Shown here piece by piece: positions 8,695 through 17,585 of a stretch of DNA of 33,606 bases (the first letter of the stretch is position 1; every line of letters starts with the position of its first letter). Location of the stretch: contig JALTMC010000851.1 in assembly GCA_027005175.1 (NCBI GenBank), positions 1 to 33,606 on the forward strand, read 5' to 3'. The notes under the pieces are model-generated. The model did not search any database. It saw nothing but the letters and a program-made list of their open reading frames with translations, and was not told the DNA's origin. Both the position numbers and the translations under genes were made by a program. Source of the DNA: Myxococcales bacterium (lineage in GTDB: Bacteria; Myxococcota_C; UBA6777).

Positions 8695-8816
8695 CAAACC
8701 CTTCCCTTTCGGTCTTGCTGCAAGCAGAGTTGTTACCTCGGTGGCTCTCAGGGGGAAGCCGTAGGCTGAATTAAGTAGAGTGAGGGGGAAGCGATTTCCC
8801 TTCACTCTGTCGGACG

Positions 8817-11800
8817 TCACTTGAGAACAGTCTTGCTTTTACGTCGCAGGGCGAAGGGCAGAGCAAGCAATCCTAAGAGTAGAAACCACGGTACTTTAGG
8901 ATTGTTGGTATCACAGCTACAGCCTCCAGCTACGTTTGTCTCTGGAGTATTCCCACCAGGTTCGGAGCCGGTTCCAGGTTCGGAGCCGGTTCCAGGTTCG
9001 GAGCCGGTTCCAGGTTCGGAGCCGGTTCCAGGTTCGGAGCCGGTTCCAGGTTCGGGTTGTGATGCATCTTTGGTGGGTTCAGGCCCTGGTTCAACTCCGG
9101 GGGTTTCTACATTGGTGGTGTTTTCGTCTTGTGGCTTGGCGACACATTTGCCTTCTTTGCACTCTTCATTTGCTTTGCACTGTACATTGGCACAGAGGTC
9201 TTTGGGTACGCATTGCCCACTCACACAAACTTCTCCAGACTTGCAAGCGGGATCGCAAGGTGGCTTTTCGACACAGACACCAGCTTTGCACAGTTTGCCA
9301 TCTGTACATAATTTGCCGTCATCGGCTACGCCGTTACAATCGTCATCTTTGCCGTTGCATTCCTCTTTCTTGGGCTCTTTGGCATCACACTTACTCCACG
9401 TTCCGCCCTGACAGACCTCACGCCCGTTGCCACAAGCTGACTTGCATGTTCGTGTCAGACCATTGTCGACTTTGCCATCGCAGTTGTCGTCTTTTTTGTT
9501 ACAAAGTTCGGCAGCACCCGGATAAATCGCTTTATCGTTGTCGTTGCAATCGGGTGTGGAGGCGCATGTGGAGACACCGTCACCGTCTTTGTCGAAGTCC
9601 TCATCGACTTTGCCATCGCAGTTGTCATCTTTGTTGTTGCATACTTCTTTGGCGGCAGGTTTTCCATTGTTTGCTGGATAGACGGATTTGTCGTTGTCGT
9701 CGCAGTCTTTGCTGGCGGGTACACCATCACCATCGACGTCGATGGTGGGTTTGCTTACTATCAGTTTGAATTCAAGTGTGTTGTTTTTTTCATCCACTTC
9801 ACTCACTTTTCCATCGGGGTCGATCGTAGCCTTGACCAGAAATGTTCCTTCTTTGCTCGGTGTGAATCGTGCGGAAGGCAAACGGATCTGTTGCAAGCTG
9901 AGACCTGTCTTGAGTTCATAGTCTGGTGTGAGATCTTTGCCGTCGAGTGAAAATCTCACAAAGACGGGTTTGGTATAGGAAGCTGTTCCTTTGTTGGTCA
10001 CCCGAGCGACCAAAAATGTCGATTTTTTGGGGGTTACGGTGGATGGGATCGTATAGATCTTTAATACTGTAAAGTCAGGCTGTGGTGGTGATTTCCATGT
10101 GATGCTTTTTTCTGCGCTGTTGTTCTTTTCGTCGCTCTCGACCACTTTGTCTGTGGGGTCTACTTCCACCTTGACCTTATGAATTCCTGGCGATGACAGT
10201 GTTACATTCATGGTAAATGTCGCAGTTGAACCCGCAGAGAGGCCGATTAACTTGGTTAGATCCTTGCCCACTTTTTTTCCGTCCACGTAGAACCGTACAT
10301 AGAAGGAGGGAACCCCCACGGGAACTCGTTTGGAGCCTTGGTTTCGGACAACTCCTGTGAGCTTGGTGATCTGGTTGATCACTGGATCCACAGGGATGCT
10401 TGTAATCAGGGTGACGACCAGATCGGGGTAAGGGACCTTGCCCCATGTAAAGGTTTTTTCCATGCTGTTGTTGGTATACTTGAGTTCTTTTGGACTTTTT
10501 GCATCATTGACAACGGCCTTAACCTTGTGGGCTCCTGCCGCACTGGTTACGGTGTAGGGATAGCTTACATAAGCAACCTTGCCTGCTCTTAAGGTGGAAA
10601 GCTGCTTGGTTCCAAGCTTTTTTCCATCCAGGTAGAAGTCCACATCAATGGGGCCTTTTGCGCTGCTGGGTCCGATGTTTTTGATCGATGCTGTAAATGT
10701 CGAACGAGAGCCGACAATTGGACTTCCTGGATTGACAGTAAGAGCAAAGACCCGAAGGTCTGGTAGGGGGGGAAGCCAACTCAAAGAGAGGTCCTTTTTG
10801 TTGTTGTCTTCTTTGATCTCCTGGATCTTTTGCCCGGGATCGATCTCTACCGTAATCTTGTGCGTACCCGATGTGGTTACTGTTGTGGTTGTACTTTCAG
10901 TATTTGAACTGCCTGCTCCAATACCAAAAGTGATGGGCTCATCTGCGATCTTTTTTCCATCGATGTAGAAACGCACAATCGGTTGATTTGTGAAGCCACC
11001 AGCACTTTCCGGTCCAATATTTTTTACTTTCGCGGTAATTTTAACGGGAGCACCTGCGACAGGGCTGGTGGGCGACACTGTGATACGCTCCACGATAAGA
11101 TCGGGTAGGCGTCGCTTCCACTCTAGCTGCACAGACTTGCTGTTGTTGTTCTCATCCAGCTCAGGGATCTTCTTTGCATTGTCAGCGAGCACGCGAACTG
11201 TTTTTTTGCCAGCGGTGGTTTGTGTGGTCTTGATCCGAACGGTTCTCTTGGAGCCGGAAGAGAGTGAAGATATCGTAGCAGTCCCTACTCTGCGACCGCT
11301 TACATAAAAACGTACTGTAAATGGAGACGTTACACTTGTGCTCCCCTGGTTTTGGACTTGAGCATAGAGCGTTGTGCTTTCCTTCGTAATGGGTGGTATG
11401 GGGTAGCTCCATACCTTGGTCACGATCAGGTCGGGCCCCTGTCTGGTAAAGGTTACTGTGATCTCTTTGGTGTTGTTGTTTTCATTGGTTTCTTTCACCT
11501 TTTTGGTCGCGTCCACAACGATCTTTAATTTCTTTGTACCACTCGTGGGTACAGCTGTGCTTTTGACATTGATTGTATAGACCGTACTGCTGTTGCTTGC
11601 GAGACCAAACGAGTCACATTCACTTCCTACTTTTTTGTTATCAACATAAGCATATATCTCAAAAGCACACGGGTTAAACACGCTACCCGCCCGGCTGGAG
11701 CCCGTGTTTTTGACAGTGACAAGGATCTTAAAAGGTTTGGCCGCAGCAGGGGAGGGCGGCACCAACTCAATCTTGGCGATGGATAAATCCGAAGCTGCTT

Positions 11801-11873
11801 CAGCCATTGTCGGCAAGAAAGCAAGACCAATCATCGTAAACAGCGACAATAAAAGAAGACGGGAACGATTCAT
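8817..11873 (-). CDS. CARDB/MopE-repeat surface protein with MYXO-CTERM-like anchor
   Basis: A 1018-residue secreted protein. The ATG at 11873 has AAAGGAG six bases upstream; the longer frame to 11915 adds no signal peptide. Residues 1-26 are a Sec signal ending AEA. Six CARDB (CARF-adhesin-like, Ig-type) repeats follow from about 29 to 705, each opening 'PDL-V' and containing 'VRFYVDGKKVG' and 'DENNNxKxxxhxW'. Residues 708-850 carry MopE-type motifs (CNxKDDxCDGxxD and DxDGDG, likely metal-binding), then small Cys repeats (CxSGEVCxxGxC). A GTGSEP tandem repeat follows (about 939-971). The end (about 980-1018) is Cys-Ser-Cys, a hydrophobic helix and RRKSK, the layout of MYXO-CTERM sorting tails. 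It is likely a cell-surface adhesion or binding protein. Confidence 0.9.
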   Translation of the reverse strand: MNRSRLLLLSLFTMIGLAFLPTMAEAASDLSIAKIELVPPSPAAAKPFKILVTVKNTGSSRAGSVFNPCAFEIYAYVDNKKVGSECDSFGLASNSSTVYTINVKSTAVPTSGTKKLKIVVDATKKVKETNENNNTKEITVTFTRQGPDLIVTKVWSYPIPPITKESTTLYAQVQNQGSTSVTSPFTVRFYVSGRRVGTATISSLSSGSKRTVRIKTTQTTAGKKTVRVLADNAKKIPELDENNNSKSVQLEWKRRLPDLIVERITVSPTSPVAGAPVKITAKVKNIGPESAGGFTNQPIVRFYIDGKKIADEPITFGIGAGSSNTESTTTTVTTSGTHKITVEIDPGQKIQEIKEDNNKKDLSLSWLPPLPDLRVFALTVNPGSPIVGSRSTFTASIKNIGPSSAKGPIDVDFYLDGKKLGTKQLSTLRAGKVAYVSYPYTVTSAAGAHKVKAVVNDAKSPKELKYTNNSMEKTFTWGKVPYPDLVVTLITSIPVDPVINQITKLTGVVRNQGSKRVPVGVPSFYVRFYVDGKKVGKDLTKLIGLSAGSTATFTMNVTLSSPGIHKVKVEVDPTDKVVESDEKNNSAEKSITWKSPPQPDFTVLKIYTIPSTVTPKKSTFLVARVTNKGTASYTKPVFVRFSLDGKDLTPDYELKTGLSLQQIRLPSARFTPSKEGTFLVKATIDPDGKVSEVDEKNNTLEFKLIVSKPTIDVDGDGVPASKDCDDNDKSVYPANNGKPAAKEVCNNKDDNCDGKVDEDFDKDGDGVSTCASTPDCNDNDKAIYPGAAELCNKKDDNCDGKVDNGLTRTCKSACGNGREVCQGGTWSKCDAKEPKKEECNGKDDDCNGVADDGKLCTDGKLCKAGVCVEKPPCDPACKSGEVCVSGQCVPKDLCANVQCKANEECKEGKCVAKPQDENTTNVETPGVEPGPEPTKDASQPEPGTGSEPGTGSEPGTGSEPGTGSEPGTGSEPGGNTPETNVAGGCSCDTNNPKVPWFLLLGLLALPFALRRKSKTVLK
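8959..9056. repeat. 18-bp coding tandem repeat (GTGSEP)
   Basis: Five identical copies of GGTTCGGAGCCGGTTCCA plus a partial sixth encode a six-residue Gly-Thr-Gly-Ser-Glu-Pro repeat in the stalk before the C-terminal anchor. Identity at every base, including synonymous sites, shows that the array is recent or homogenised, so copy number probably varies between strains. Confidence 0.95.
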
Positions 11874-11917
11874 AACAAACTCCTTTATCAAACTGGAACA
11901 TACAAGATAGCGCACTC

Positions 11918-11990
11918 TGGTACTTTAATAAAGTTACAGCATGTGACGCCAACGTGGCACTTTCATAAAATTACAGTATGTGACGCCAAC
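11918..11990. repeat. 37-bp tandem duplication upstream of the CARDB gene
   Basis: Copies at 11918-11953 and 11955-11990 match at 32 of 36 bases; both end in TGTGACGCCAAC. They lie 45-117 bases upstream of the CARDB gene start, in its likely promoter region. The duplication may have doubled an operator or a -10/-35 element, but I cannot identify a clear sigma-70 pair. Confidence 0.8.
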
Positions 11991-12281
11991 CCACCCTGAA
12001 ACTTTTTTTTTTGGGGCTTCTATGGAGTATCGGAAGCAATCACCGCATCAAATGTACTCTGGAGCATTTCACAAGATGACACAGATCTTAGCATCTGTTT
12101 GTGAAGAGATGAGTCGATGGATAGAGAGAGGAAGAAGGCTGATGACCGATGATGTGGTTGACTTTCTCCTCACGAAGAGATGAGTCGATGGATAGAGGTG
12201 GAAGAAGGGGGGATTCGAATATCACGGGACAGGGGCAGGCGAAAACCTGCTCTTCATGATCAGACTTGTTGGTGGCAACTT
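11991..12281. other. Intergenic stretch with a 24-bp direct repeat
   Basis: GAAGAGATGAGTCGATGGAT followed by AGAG occurs at 12103-12126 and 12174-12197, exactly, 71 bases apart. A plus-strand frame from ATG 12022 (MEYRKQSPHQMYSGAF...) spans the first copy and ends in the second, but its ribosome site is poor. I do not call it a gene. A small stem, GCAGG-N6-CCTGC, lies near 12236-12251 without a T-run. Confidence 0.5.
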
Positions 12282-14171
12282 CTAGTTATCGGAGGCGGGC
12301 TCGACTTCGCTGGTGTCCACAACGGTACCAATGATTTTGTAGGTGAGTCCGTTGTCTTGGCCGCGTACTCCTGTGACGTGGCGCATCAGGGTTGCTGGTG
12401 CGGAGTAGCGTTGGGTTTTTGAGTCGTCGCTGACTTGGACTTCACGAGCTTGTTCCATGATGGGAGCCAAGTTCTCTTGGAGCCATGCATTGGCATCCTC
12501 TACGCTCATCCCACCGGCAACTTTGGCGTCGGCTTCTATGAGCAGGCCTTGTACAGGCATTGCAATGGAGTTGACTTGGTCTTCTGTGAGACCCATGCGA
12601 TCCATCACAGTGTCCTTGAAGCCTTCGACAACGCCGGCTGCAACGCGTCCACCGACTTCATCAAAAGGAGCATAGGTTGTGACAAAGTCTTGCACGAGAT
12701 CGGCGGTGGTTTCGGGAACCCATGCCATCGCTTTGCCCGACTCTTGGAAAGCACCACTGAAGTCTCCACGAGGTGGCTCCATCCCCATTTTTTTGTAGTG
12801 TGGCTCAAAGTCGGCGGGAGCTTCTTCTACACCTTTGGCCTTGGCGAGTTCCCATAGCTTAGCACCATCGACATCACCGTAAATCTCTTGGTAACCTTGC
12901 AGGTTTTGAGGGAGATTCAGGCCGATGCTAGAGAGCATGAGTTGGTGCTCTGCACAGTATTGATTCCATTCGGGAGCATCCGTGATGGAGGTGTCTCCTT
13001 CGAGGGTTGCCTTGTAGAACTTGAAGGTATTCTCCAAATTGAAGGCCATCAACTTGTCATTCTTGTAGTCGGAGGGGAATTTTACTGTGGGGTTCAGGAC
13101 CTTGGCAGCACTTTTCATGCTCTTTCCGAGATACTCCTCACCATTATCAATGGTGACGATCGTGGCTGGATAGCCTTTGACCTTAAACTTGTAGTTGTGG
13201 TAGTTGCGTGGTGAGTTTACGGTCTTGCCTTCCCCTTGGTAACCTGCCAGGTGGGTGATGCCATTTTCGGGCTTGACGGACTCTTTGGCGAGATCTTGCA
13301 GACCTCCTCGATGCTCTTCCGGGTGTGTGTACATCATGAAGACATAGTCATTGCCTTCGATCATCTTGTCGAGATGATAGGAGCCAGGAACCACTTCACC
13401 ATTGGGCAATGTTATGGGCTCATCCGACACAGGAATCAATCTATAACCCACTTCCGTCTTTTCATCATTCAAAAAGTACTGATTATCGCGGCGGTTGATG
13501 GTTTTCATTCCCGTCGGGTTTCCATCTGCGTCAAGAACTGGAACTTCTACGTTGGTGCTGAGGAAGTTTTCAGGACTTACTCCTTTGTACGTGTTTGCCA
13601 GAGTATCGGGCTTCATGCGCCACTCACCTGCAATGGTCGTCTCACCTTTAAAGTCCACAGCACGGGTTGCTGTGGTGGAACTCACAGTCGTGACTGCTGG
13701 ATCATCGATGCTGGAGGGACCATCCACGCTTGGCTCTGTGGTTGGAGCCATCGGTTCCGCGATATCTGCTGGGTCAGTGGTCTCTGTTGGCTCAAGGGTG
13801 GGATCTTCGATCACGGGAGCCATCGAACTGGTGGCTCGACCTGTGAGGAAGTCGGAGAGTGAAAGCTTCGCACCAGCGGTGAGGTTGGCACCTTCAAACA
13901 TGCGTTGAAGATCTTTCCCTTCGTTCTTGGATACGCCACTGCGGATACCCGCTAAGTCTAAAGAACCATCAGCATTGGCACGAGCCATAAAGTGGTCACG
14001 AGCTTCACCTGAGCTTGCGAGAAGAGCAACGTCTCCATCAATGTCTTCCGTGAGGACTTGGCCATCTCCAGCAGCTGCGAGGATGGAGGCCATCTCTTGT
14101 TGATCGATCTTTTGATCGTTGCTCATCGCTTTGCGGAACTCCCTACGAAGTCCTTTATCTTTGATGTGCAT
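12282..14171 (-). CDS. Orphan acidic protein with EF-hand-like N-terminus
   Basis: A 629-residue protein. The ATG at 14171 has AGGAG seven bases upstream; the frame extends to 14225 without a better start. Residues 1-100 contain EF-hand or dockerin-like loops (NDQKIDQQEM and NADGSLDLAGI) and a third, looser match (LTAGAKLSLSDFL). A Thr/Pro/Asp/Glu-rich linker follows (about 110-175). The large C-terminal part (about 180-629) has no family I recognise. It contains one cysteine in a WNQYCAEHQ context and Asn/His/Tyr-rich stretches (SPRNYHNYKF). There is no Sec signal peptide or membrane segment, so it is either cytoplasmic or exported by a non-Sec route. It sits alone between secreted-protein genes on the same strand. 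I assign no function. Confidence 0.8.
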   Translation of the reverse strand: MHIKDKGLRREFRKAMSNDQKIDQQEMASILAAAGDGQVLTEDIDGDVALLASSGEARDHFMARANADGSLDLAGIRSGVSKNEGKDLQRMFEGANLTAGAKLSLSDFLTGRATSSMAPVIEDPTLEPTETTDPADIAEPMAPTTEPSVDGPSSIDDPAVTTVSSTTATRAVDFKGETTIAGEWRMKPDTLANTYKGVSPENFLSTNVEVPVLDADGNPTGMKTINRRDNQYFLNDEKTEVGYRLIPVSDEPITLPNGEVVPGSYHLDKMIEGNDYVFMMYTHPEEHRGGLQDLAKESVKPENGITHLAGYQGEGKTVNSPRNYHNYKFKVKGYPATIVTIDNGEEYLGKSMKSAAKVLNPTVKFPSDYKNDKLMAFNLENTFKFYKATLEGDTSITDAPEWNQYCAEHQLMLSSIGLNLPQNLQGYQEIYGDVDGAKLWELAKAKGVEEAPADFEPHYKKMGMEPPRGDFSGAFQESGKAMAWVPETTADLVQDFVTTYAPFDEVGGRVAAGVVEGFKDTVMDRMGLTEDQVNSIAMPVQGLLIEADAKVAGGMSVEDANAWLQENLAPIMEQAREVQVSDDSKTQRYSAPATLMRHVTGVRGQDNGLTYKIIGTVVDTSEVEPASDN

Positions 14172-14516
14172 CGTTGCTCTCCTACGAGGTAAGGGGTTGG
14201 TTTTTGTTTGTTGTATCAGAACCACCAGTCATGAATACTCATTGTGCATTGTGAGTTGGTGGTTGAAAACTTTTTATCCATCGTGAAAAATTGAGGGATG
14301 ACTTTGCAGAAAGGTTCAATAAACTTCTCTACGTTTGTAGCAGCCCAGAATTCTCTACGTTTGTAGCAGCCCAGAACAAGGCTATGTTTTAGGCTATATT
14401 TTGGTGGCTACTCAGAGCTAGCGTCATCTGAGGGTGGCTTACCCTAGCACATAATGTTTCATATATCAAGGGCCTACCGGAAAACAAGCAAGGTCTTGGT
14501 GGTCTCCCTACTTGCT
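14172..14516. other. Intergenic region with promoter-side tandem repeat
   Basis: This gap holds the upstream region of the 629-residue gene. Its main feature is the exact 26-bp tandem repeat listed separately. At its right end is a possible terminator for the M28 peptidase gene. No other gene is visible. Confidence 0.5.
14325..14376. repeat. Exact 26-bp tandem duplication
   Basis: TTCTCTACGTTTGTAGCAGC plus CCAGAA is present twice head to tail (14325-14350, 14351-14376) without a mismatch. It lies about 150-200 bases upstream of the 629-residue gene start. The inner CTACGTTTGTAG is a 5-bp inverted repeat (CTACG/TGTAG-like), so each copy could hold a protein-binding site. Confidence 0.9.
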
Positions 14517-14517
14517 T
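14479..14517 (-). terminator. Possible terminator of the M28 peptidase gene
   Basis: On the minus strand AAGCAAG (14511-14517) and CTTGCTT (14486-14492) form a 7-bp stem with an 18-base loop that starts at the stop codon. It is followed by GTTTTCC. The T-run is short, so this is a weak candidate. Confidence 0.35.
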
Positions 14518-15881
14518 TACAACAGCTGGCATCGTCTCTCTGGATAAAAAGGGCCAGCCAGACACATCAGGCGTTGAGCGGCAGCACGGAGTGTATAAAT
14601 CTCTCTTCGGGTGAGAGAGCCTCCTTTTTCCAGTTTTTTCTGTACGTCTTTCAATTTCTCAAGATCACCTTGTAGTTTGGAGCGACTGGTGGCTGAGAGC
14701 TTCAATGTTTCAATAATACCTCCTGGAGCTAGAGCAGCCTCAACAACGGCTCTCATTGTCTTGGCGTCTTGCTTGTAATTGGCTCCTGTGGCTACAAAGG
14801 TTGGATCTTTCGTGGCATTACCCAGGTTTGTCACGATCCCAAACAAGTATTGGGCTTCCAAGGTCACCTTCGGCATATTGATGGAAGCCATCTCATCATT
14901 GGGCTGGTGATAGCGTTTGGTTTGTCCATTGCTGAGGAACAAGACAGGGATAGCCTTCTGGCGGAAGCCATGGTAGTCGCTCCAGGGTTGCATTCCCAGG
15001 GGAGTTTGCTCCACCAAGTGTAAGCCACTGTGTAAGGCTAGCAAGCCTTTTGGAACAGTGGTGGCTCCAACCGCTGAGGCTACCTCTGGGCTCAACTCTG
15101 CACCCAAAAGGAAGTGTCCTGCAAAGCCAGGCCATAAGTCACTGCCCACAAGGTCCAAGACAATGGCAGCGTCTGTTTTTGCGAGAGGTATCACAGGGTT
15201 GTTGACGTAAAAGAGGGAGCCCATGGACTGCTTTAAGAAGGTGGGAGGCTCTTCAGCGTCCCACAAGGCCACAAGCACTGACCGCTTCAGCGGACTGTTG
15301 ACCAACTTGCAGGCGATCCCCAATACAATGGCAACACCGGCAGCGTTGTCGTCAGCACCGTTGCAGATCCTGCCCCTGCAGTTTCCCAGGTAGTCGTAGT
15401 GAGCACTCAGTACAATGGTTCGCTCTTTCAGGGATGGATCTGTTCCTTTGATGAGACCAAGCAGATTGGTACCTTTTCCTGTTGTGATTTTTTGTTTGTA
15501 TCCAGAGGATAAAGCCGGTGGGATCTTGCAGCGTTTTAACTCTTCTATCAACCAGGCTTGGGCTTTGTCTCCACCGGGTGTCCCTTCGTCACGGCCATCA
15601 AATTCATCAGAAGCCAGCTTTGCAATAACCCGTCGTAGCTCTGCCGTCCTCAGTGGATCTGGACCTGCTGGTTTCTCGGGGATGGCTTCTTTGACTTGCT
15701 CTGTTGGAGTTGCCTCTTGCACTCTTTCGTCAGACACTCCTCCATCTTTGGAGCTTTGCTGCTCTTGTGCATCTCCATCTAGGTTGGTGTTTGAAGTGGA
15801 ACAACTGGTAAACAGTGTCAACATGGATACCATCGATAAAAACGGGATGATACAGCGAGATAAATAAATCAACTTCTTCAT
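14517..15881 (-). CDS. M28-family zinc peptidase lipoprotein
   Basis: A 454-residue protein. The ATG at 15881 begins a lipoprotein signal (MKKLIYLSRC...) ending LFTSC at Cys27; the longer frame to 16007 would bury it. The ribosome site is weak (AAGAG). A Gln/Ser/Glu/Pro-rich linker runs to about residue 75. The catalytic domain then shows the full co-catalytic zinc set of M28 aminopeptidases: His161 (SAHYDYLG), Asp177 (GADDNAAG), Glu210/Glu211 (WDAEEP), Asp243 (VLDLVG) and His325 (RYHQPND). M28 lipoproteins trim peptides in the periplasm or outside the cell. The gene follows the Cys-repeat gene on the same strand after 214 bases, probably as a separate unit. Confidence 0.92.
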   Translation of the reverse strand: MKKLIYLSRCIIPFLSMVSMLTLFTSCSTSNTNLDGDAQEQQSSKDGGVSDERVQEATPTEQVKEAIPEKPAGPDPLRTAELRRVIAKLASDEFDGRDEGTPGGDKAQAWLIEELKRCKIPPALSSGYKQKITTGKGTNLLGLIKGTDPSLKERTIVLSAHYDYLGNCRGRICNGADDNAAGVAIVLGIACKLVNSPLKRSVLVALWDAEEPPTFLKQSMGSLFYVNNPVIPLAKTDAAIVLDLVGSDLWPGFAGHFLLGAELSPEVASAVGATTVPKGLLALHSGLHLVEQTPLGMQPWSDYHGFRQKAIPVLFLSNGQTKRYHQPNDEMASINMPKVTLEAQYLFGIVTNLGNATKDPTFVATGANYKQDAKTMRAVVEAALAPGGIIETLKLSATSRSKLQGDLEKLKDVQKKLEKGGSLTRREIYTLRAAAQRLMCLAGPFYPERRCQLL

Positions 15882-16095
15882 GATTGGATACTCTTTTTTA
15901 AGAGGTGTGATAAGGAGGGACTTCAGCCTAGTCACTGAACTTGTAGAGGTAACGTAACTAGATCGACAAGGGAGTGAGTCTGTGTTTGTGGGAGAACTCT
16001 GACTCACTCTTTACTCACGAGTAACATGGGACCAGCGGTCCTTTTGGCCCCCCATCGTAGACTGTGGGCCTTCGATATTTTTTACTCTAGAGCTT

Positions 16096-17370
16096 TCAGG
16101 GAAGACAGGCTTTGGCGACACCAAAGATAGATTTGCATTTGGTGCGTCCAAGGCAACCTGAGCAGTCACTGTCTGTGTTGCAAAGTCCTGCACAGTTGGG
16201 GCCAGCAGCGCAGGCTTTGATACCCGCTGTTATTGTGGAGCATTTCTGGCGATCAGGAGTACACTTGCTACAATCACTATCAGACTTACAGTTTACGGGA
16301 CAAACCGAGGCAGCTTGGGCACAGTAGCTTCCAACACCTGCAAATTTCAGACAGGTGGTGCGGTTATTTCCACAATTGCTGCACTGGGTGTCGGTGGTAC
16401 AGGTGGCCGGGCAGCTTGTGGTGCCGCCTGCTCCACAGACCATCTTTCCACCAGCCCCTGCCACACATGAAGTCTTTCCTGCACCACACAAAGCACACTG
16501 AACGTTCGTGGTGCAAGTGGCTGGACAGGTGGTTGGGGGTGCAGGGACACAGAAACGCGCTCCTGCGATGTTGCCACACTTGGTGCGAAGGGAGCAGCTT
16601 GCACAGTCGCTATCTGAGGTGCAAGTGGCCGGACAGTTTGTTCCCGCTGCACAAGCCTTAATCCCTCCAGGAGAGACCGTTATACACTTGGTGCGACCGG
16701 CATTGCATTGTGAGCAATTTGCATCGGAGGTGCACAGACTTGGGCATATTGTTGTTGGAAGGGAACACAGCCCTGGTGCGCCAGGGAGCTTGAGGCAAGC
16801 AACTCTGTTGTTGGAACAGCTCGCACAATCTGTATCTGTATTGCAGGAGAGTGGGCAGGTGGTTCGTTCGGGAGCTGTTTCACCAGGATTGCCTTCCGGT
16901 GCGACTGCTTCTTGCTTTGACTCTGTTGGATTGCCTTCCGGTGTGGCTGCTTCTTGCTTCGACTCTGTTGGATTGCCTTCCGGCGTGGCTGCTTCTTGTC
17001 TTGGCTCTGGTGGGGCAGACTCTGGTTGTGACTCTTTTGCCGTATCTGGAGAAGCCAACTCGTTGTTGTCGGGTGTTGTGGTCGCTTCACTGTTGTCGGG
17101 GGTTGTGGCCGCTTCACTGTTGTCGGGGGTTGTGGTCGCTTCACTGTTGTCGGGGGTTGTGGTCGCGTTCTTGCTGCCACCGTCACTTGCTCCCTCTGTT
17201 TGGGTTTTGCTGCACACTTTGTTGAGACACTTTAAGCCAGCATCGCACTGTGCATCGCTGGTGCATGCTGCTCCAACGCCCAACTTTCCTCCACAATCCA
17301 TGATGAGGATGGCGGTCAGGCCAATGCCCAAATACAAACTTACGTTTCTAAGAGTTTTCAAACTTTTCAT
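16096..17370 (-). CDS. Cysteine-repeat exported protein
   Basis: A 424-residue protein. GGAG lies eight bases before the ATG. The N-terminus is hydrophobic and ends LIMDCGG, a lipoprotein-like signal with an unusual Asp before the cysteine, so lipidation is uncertain. A small Cys motif follows (CTSDAQCDAGLKCLNKVC), then low-complexity repeats ATTTPDNSE (9 residues, about four copies) and EAATPEGNPTESKQ (14 residues, about three copies). From about residue 170 there are seven repeats of the form C-x3-C-x5-C-x2-C-x(5-6)-C-x(8-10)-C, for example CPATCTTDTQCSNCGNNRTTC. Each repeat has six cysteines, as in disulfide-stabilised modules. It is probably a surface or extracellular protein of unknown binding role. 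Confidence 0.85.
   Translation of the reverse strand: MKSLKTLRNVSLYLGIGLTAILIMDCGGKLGVGAACTSDAQCDAGLKCLNKVCSKTQTEGASDGGSKNATTTPDNSEATTTPDNSEAATTPDNSEATTTPDNNELASPDTAKESQPESAPPEPRQEAATPEGNPTESKQEAATPEGNPTESKQEAVAPEGNPGETAPERTTCPLSCNTDTDCASCSNNRVACLKLPGAPGLCSLPTTICPSLCTSDANCSQCNAGRTKCITVSPGGIKACAAGTNCPATCTSDSDCASCSLRTKCGNIAGARFCVPAPPTTCPATCTTNVQCALCGAGKTSCVAGAGGKMVCGAGGTTSCPATCTTDTQCSNCGNNRTTCLKFAGVGSYCAQAASVCPVNCKSDSDCSKCTPDRQKCSTITAGIKACAAGPNCAGLCNTDSDCSGCLGRTKCKSIFGVAKACLP
16886..17010. repeat. 42-bp coding tandem repeat
   Basis: Units starting GGATTGCCTTCCGG at 16886, 16928 and 16970 repeat every 42 bases inside the Cys-repeat protein gene and encode the 14-residue EAATPEGNPTESKQ module. 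The period is a multiple of three, so the frame is kept. Confidence 0.9.
17062..17166. repeat. 27-bp coding tandem repeat
   Basis: About four copies of a 27-base unit (core TTGTCGGGGGTTGTGGTCGC) encode the nine-residue ATTTPDNSE module of the Cys-repeat protein. It adjoins the 42-bp array, so this stalk has grown by two separate duplications. Confidence 0.9.
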
Positions 17371-17432
17371 GACACAGTCTCCATCAACGTTACCTACATA
17401 CTCATCCCATCAAACAGCTACGGAACGGAAGC

Positions 17433-17462
17433 ATGATACCTTTGAACGAGGTCTGATTGCAA
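17433..17462 (-). promoter_or_regulatory. Possible promoter of the Cys-repeat protein gene
   Basis: On the minus strand TTGCAA (17457-17462) and TATCAT (17433-17438) are 18 bases apart, about 60 bases before the start at 17370. This is a reasonable sigma-70-like pair, based on pattern only. Confidence 0.3.
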
Positions 17463-17585
17463 TAGGAATCGGGGTTTCGAATATCTTCGAGGTTAAAAAA
17501 ACTGGAAAACGTGAATGAAAAGGAGGTCTGCCTCTTCCATGGGGGAGCGTTTTCAATGATGGGGTAATGCTGGGGTTGTTCTTTT

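Noticed and set aside
8821-9769. Long plus-strand open frames opposite the CARDB gene
   Set aside because: They are shadows of the MopE and GTGSEP coding repeats, with repetitive, unnatural products and no ribosome sites.
11991-12281. A small gene from ATG 12022
   Set aside because: Its ribosome site is weak, it runs through a direct repeat, and the product has no recognisable feature.
16508-17518. A 336-residue plus-strand frame over the Cys-repeat gene
   Set aside because: It mirrors the tandem repeats, has no signal or domain, and the minus-strand frame has a signal-like N-terminus and regular cysteines.
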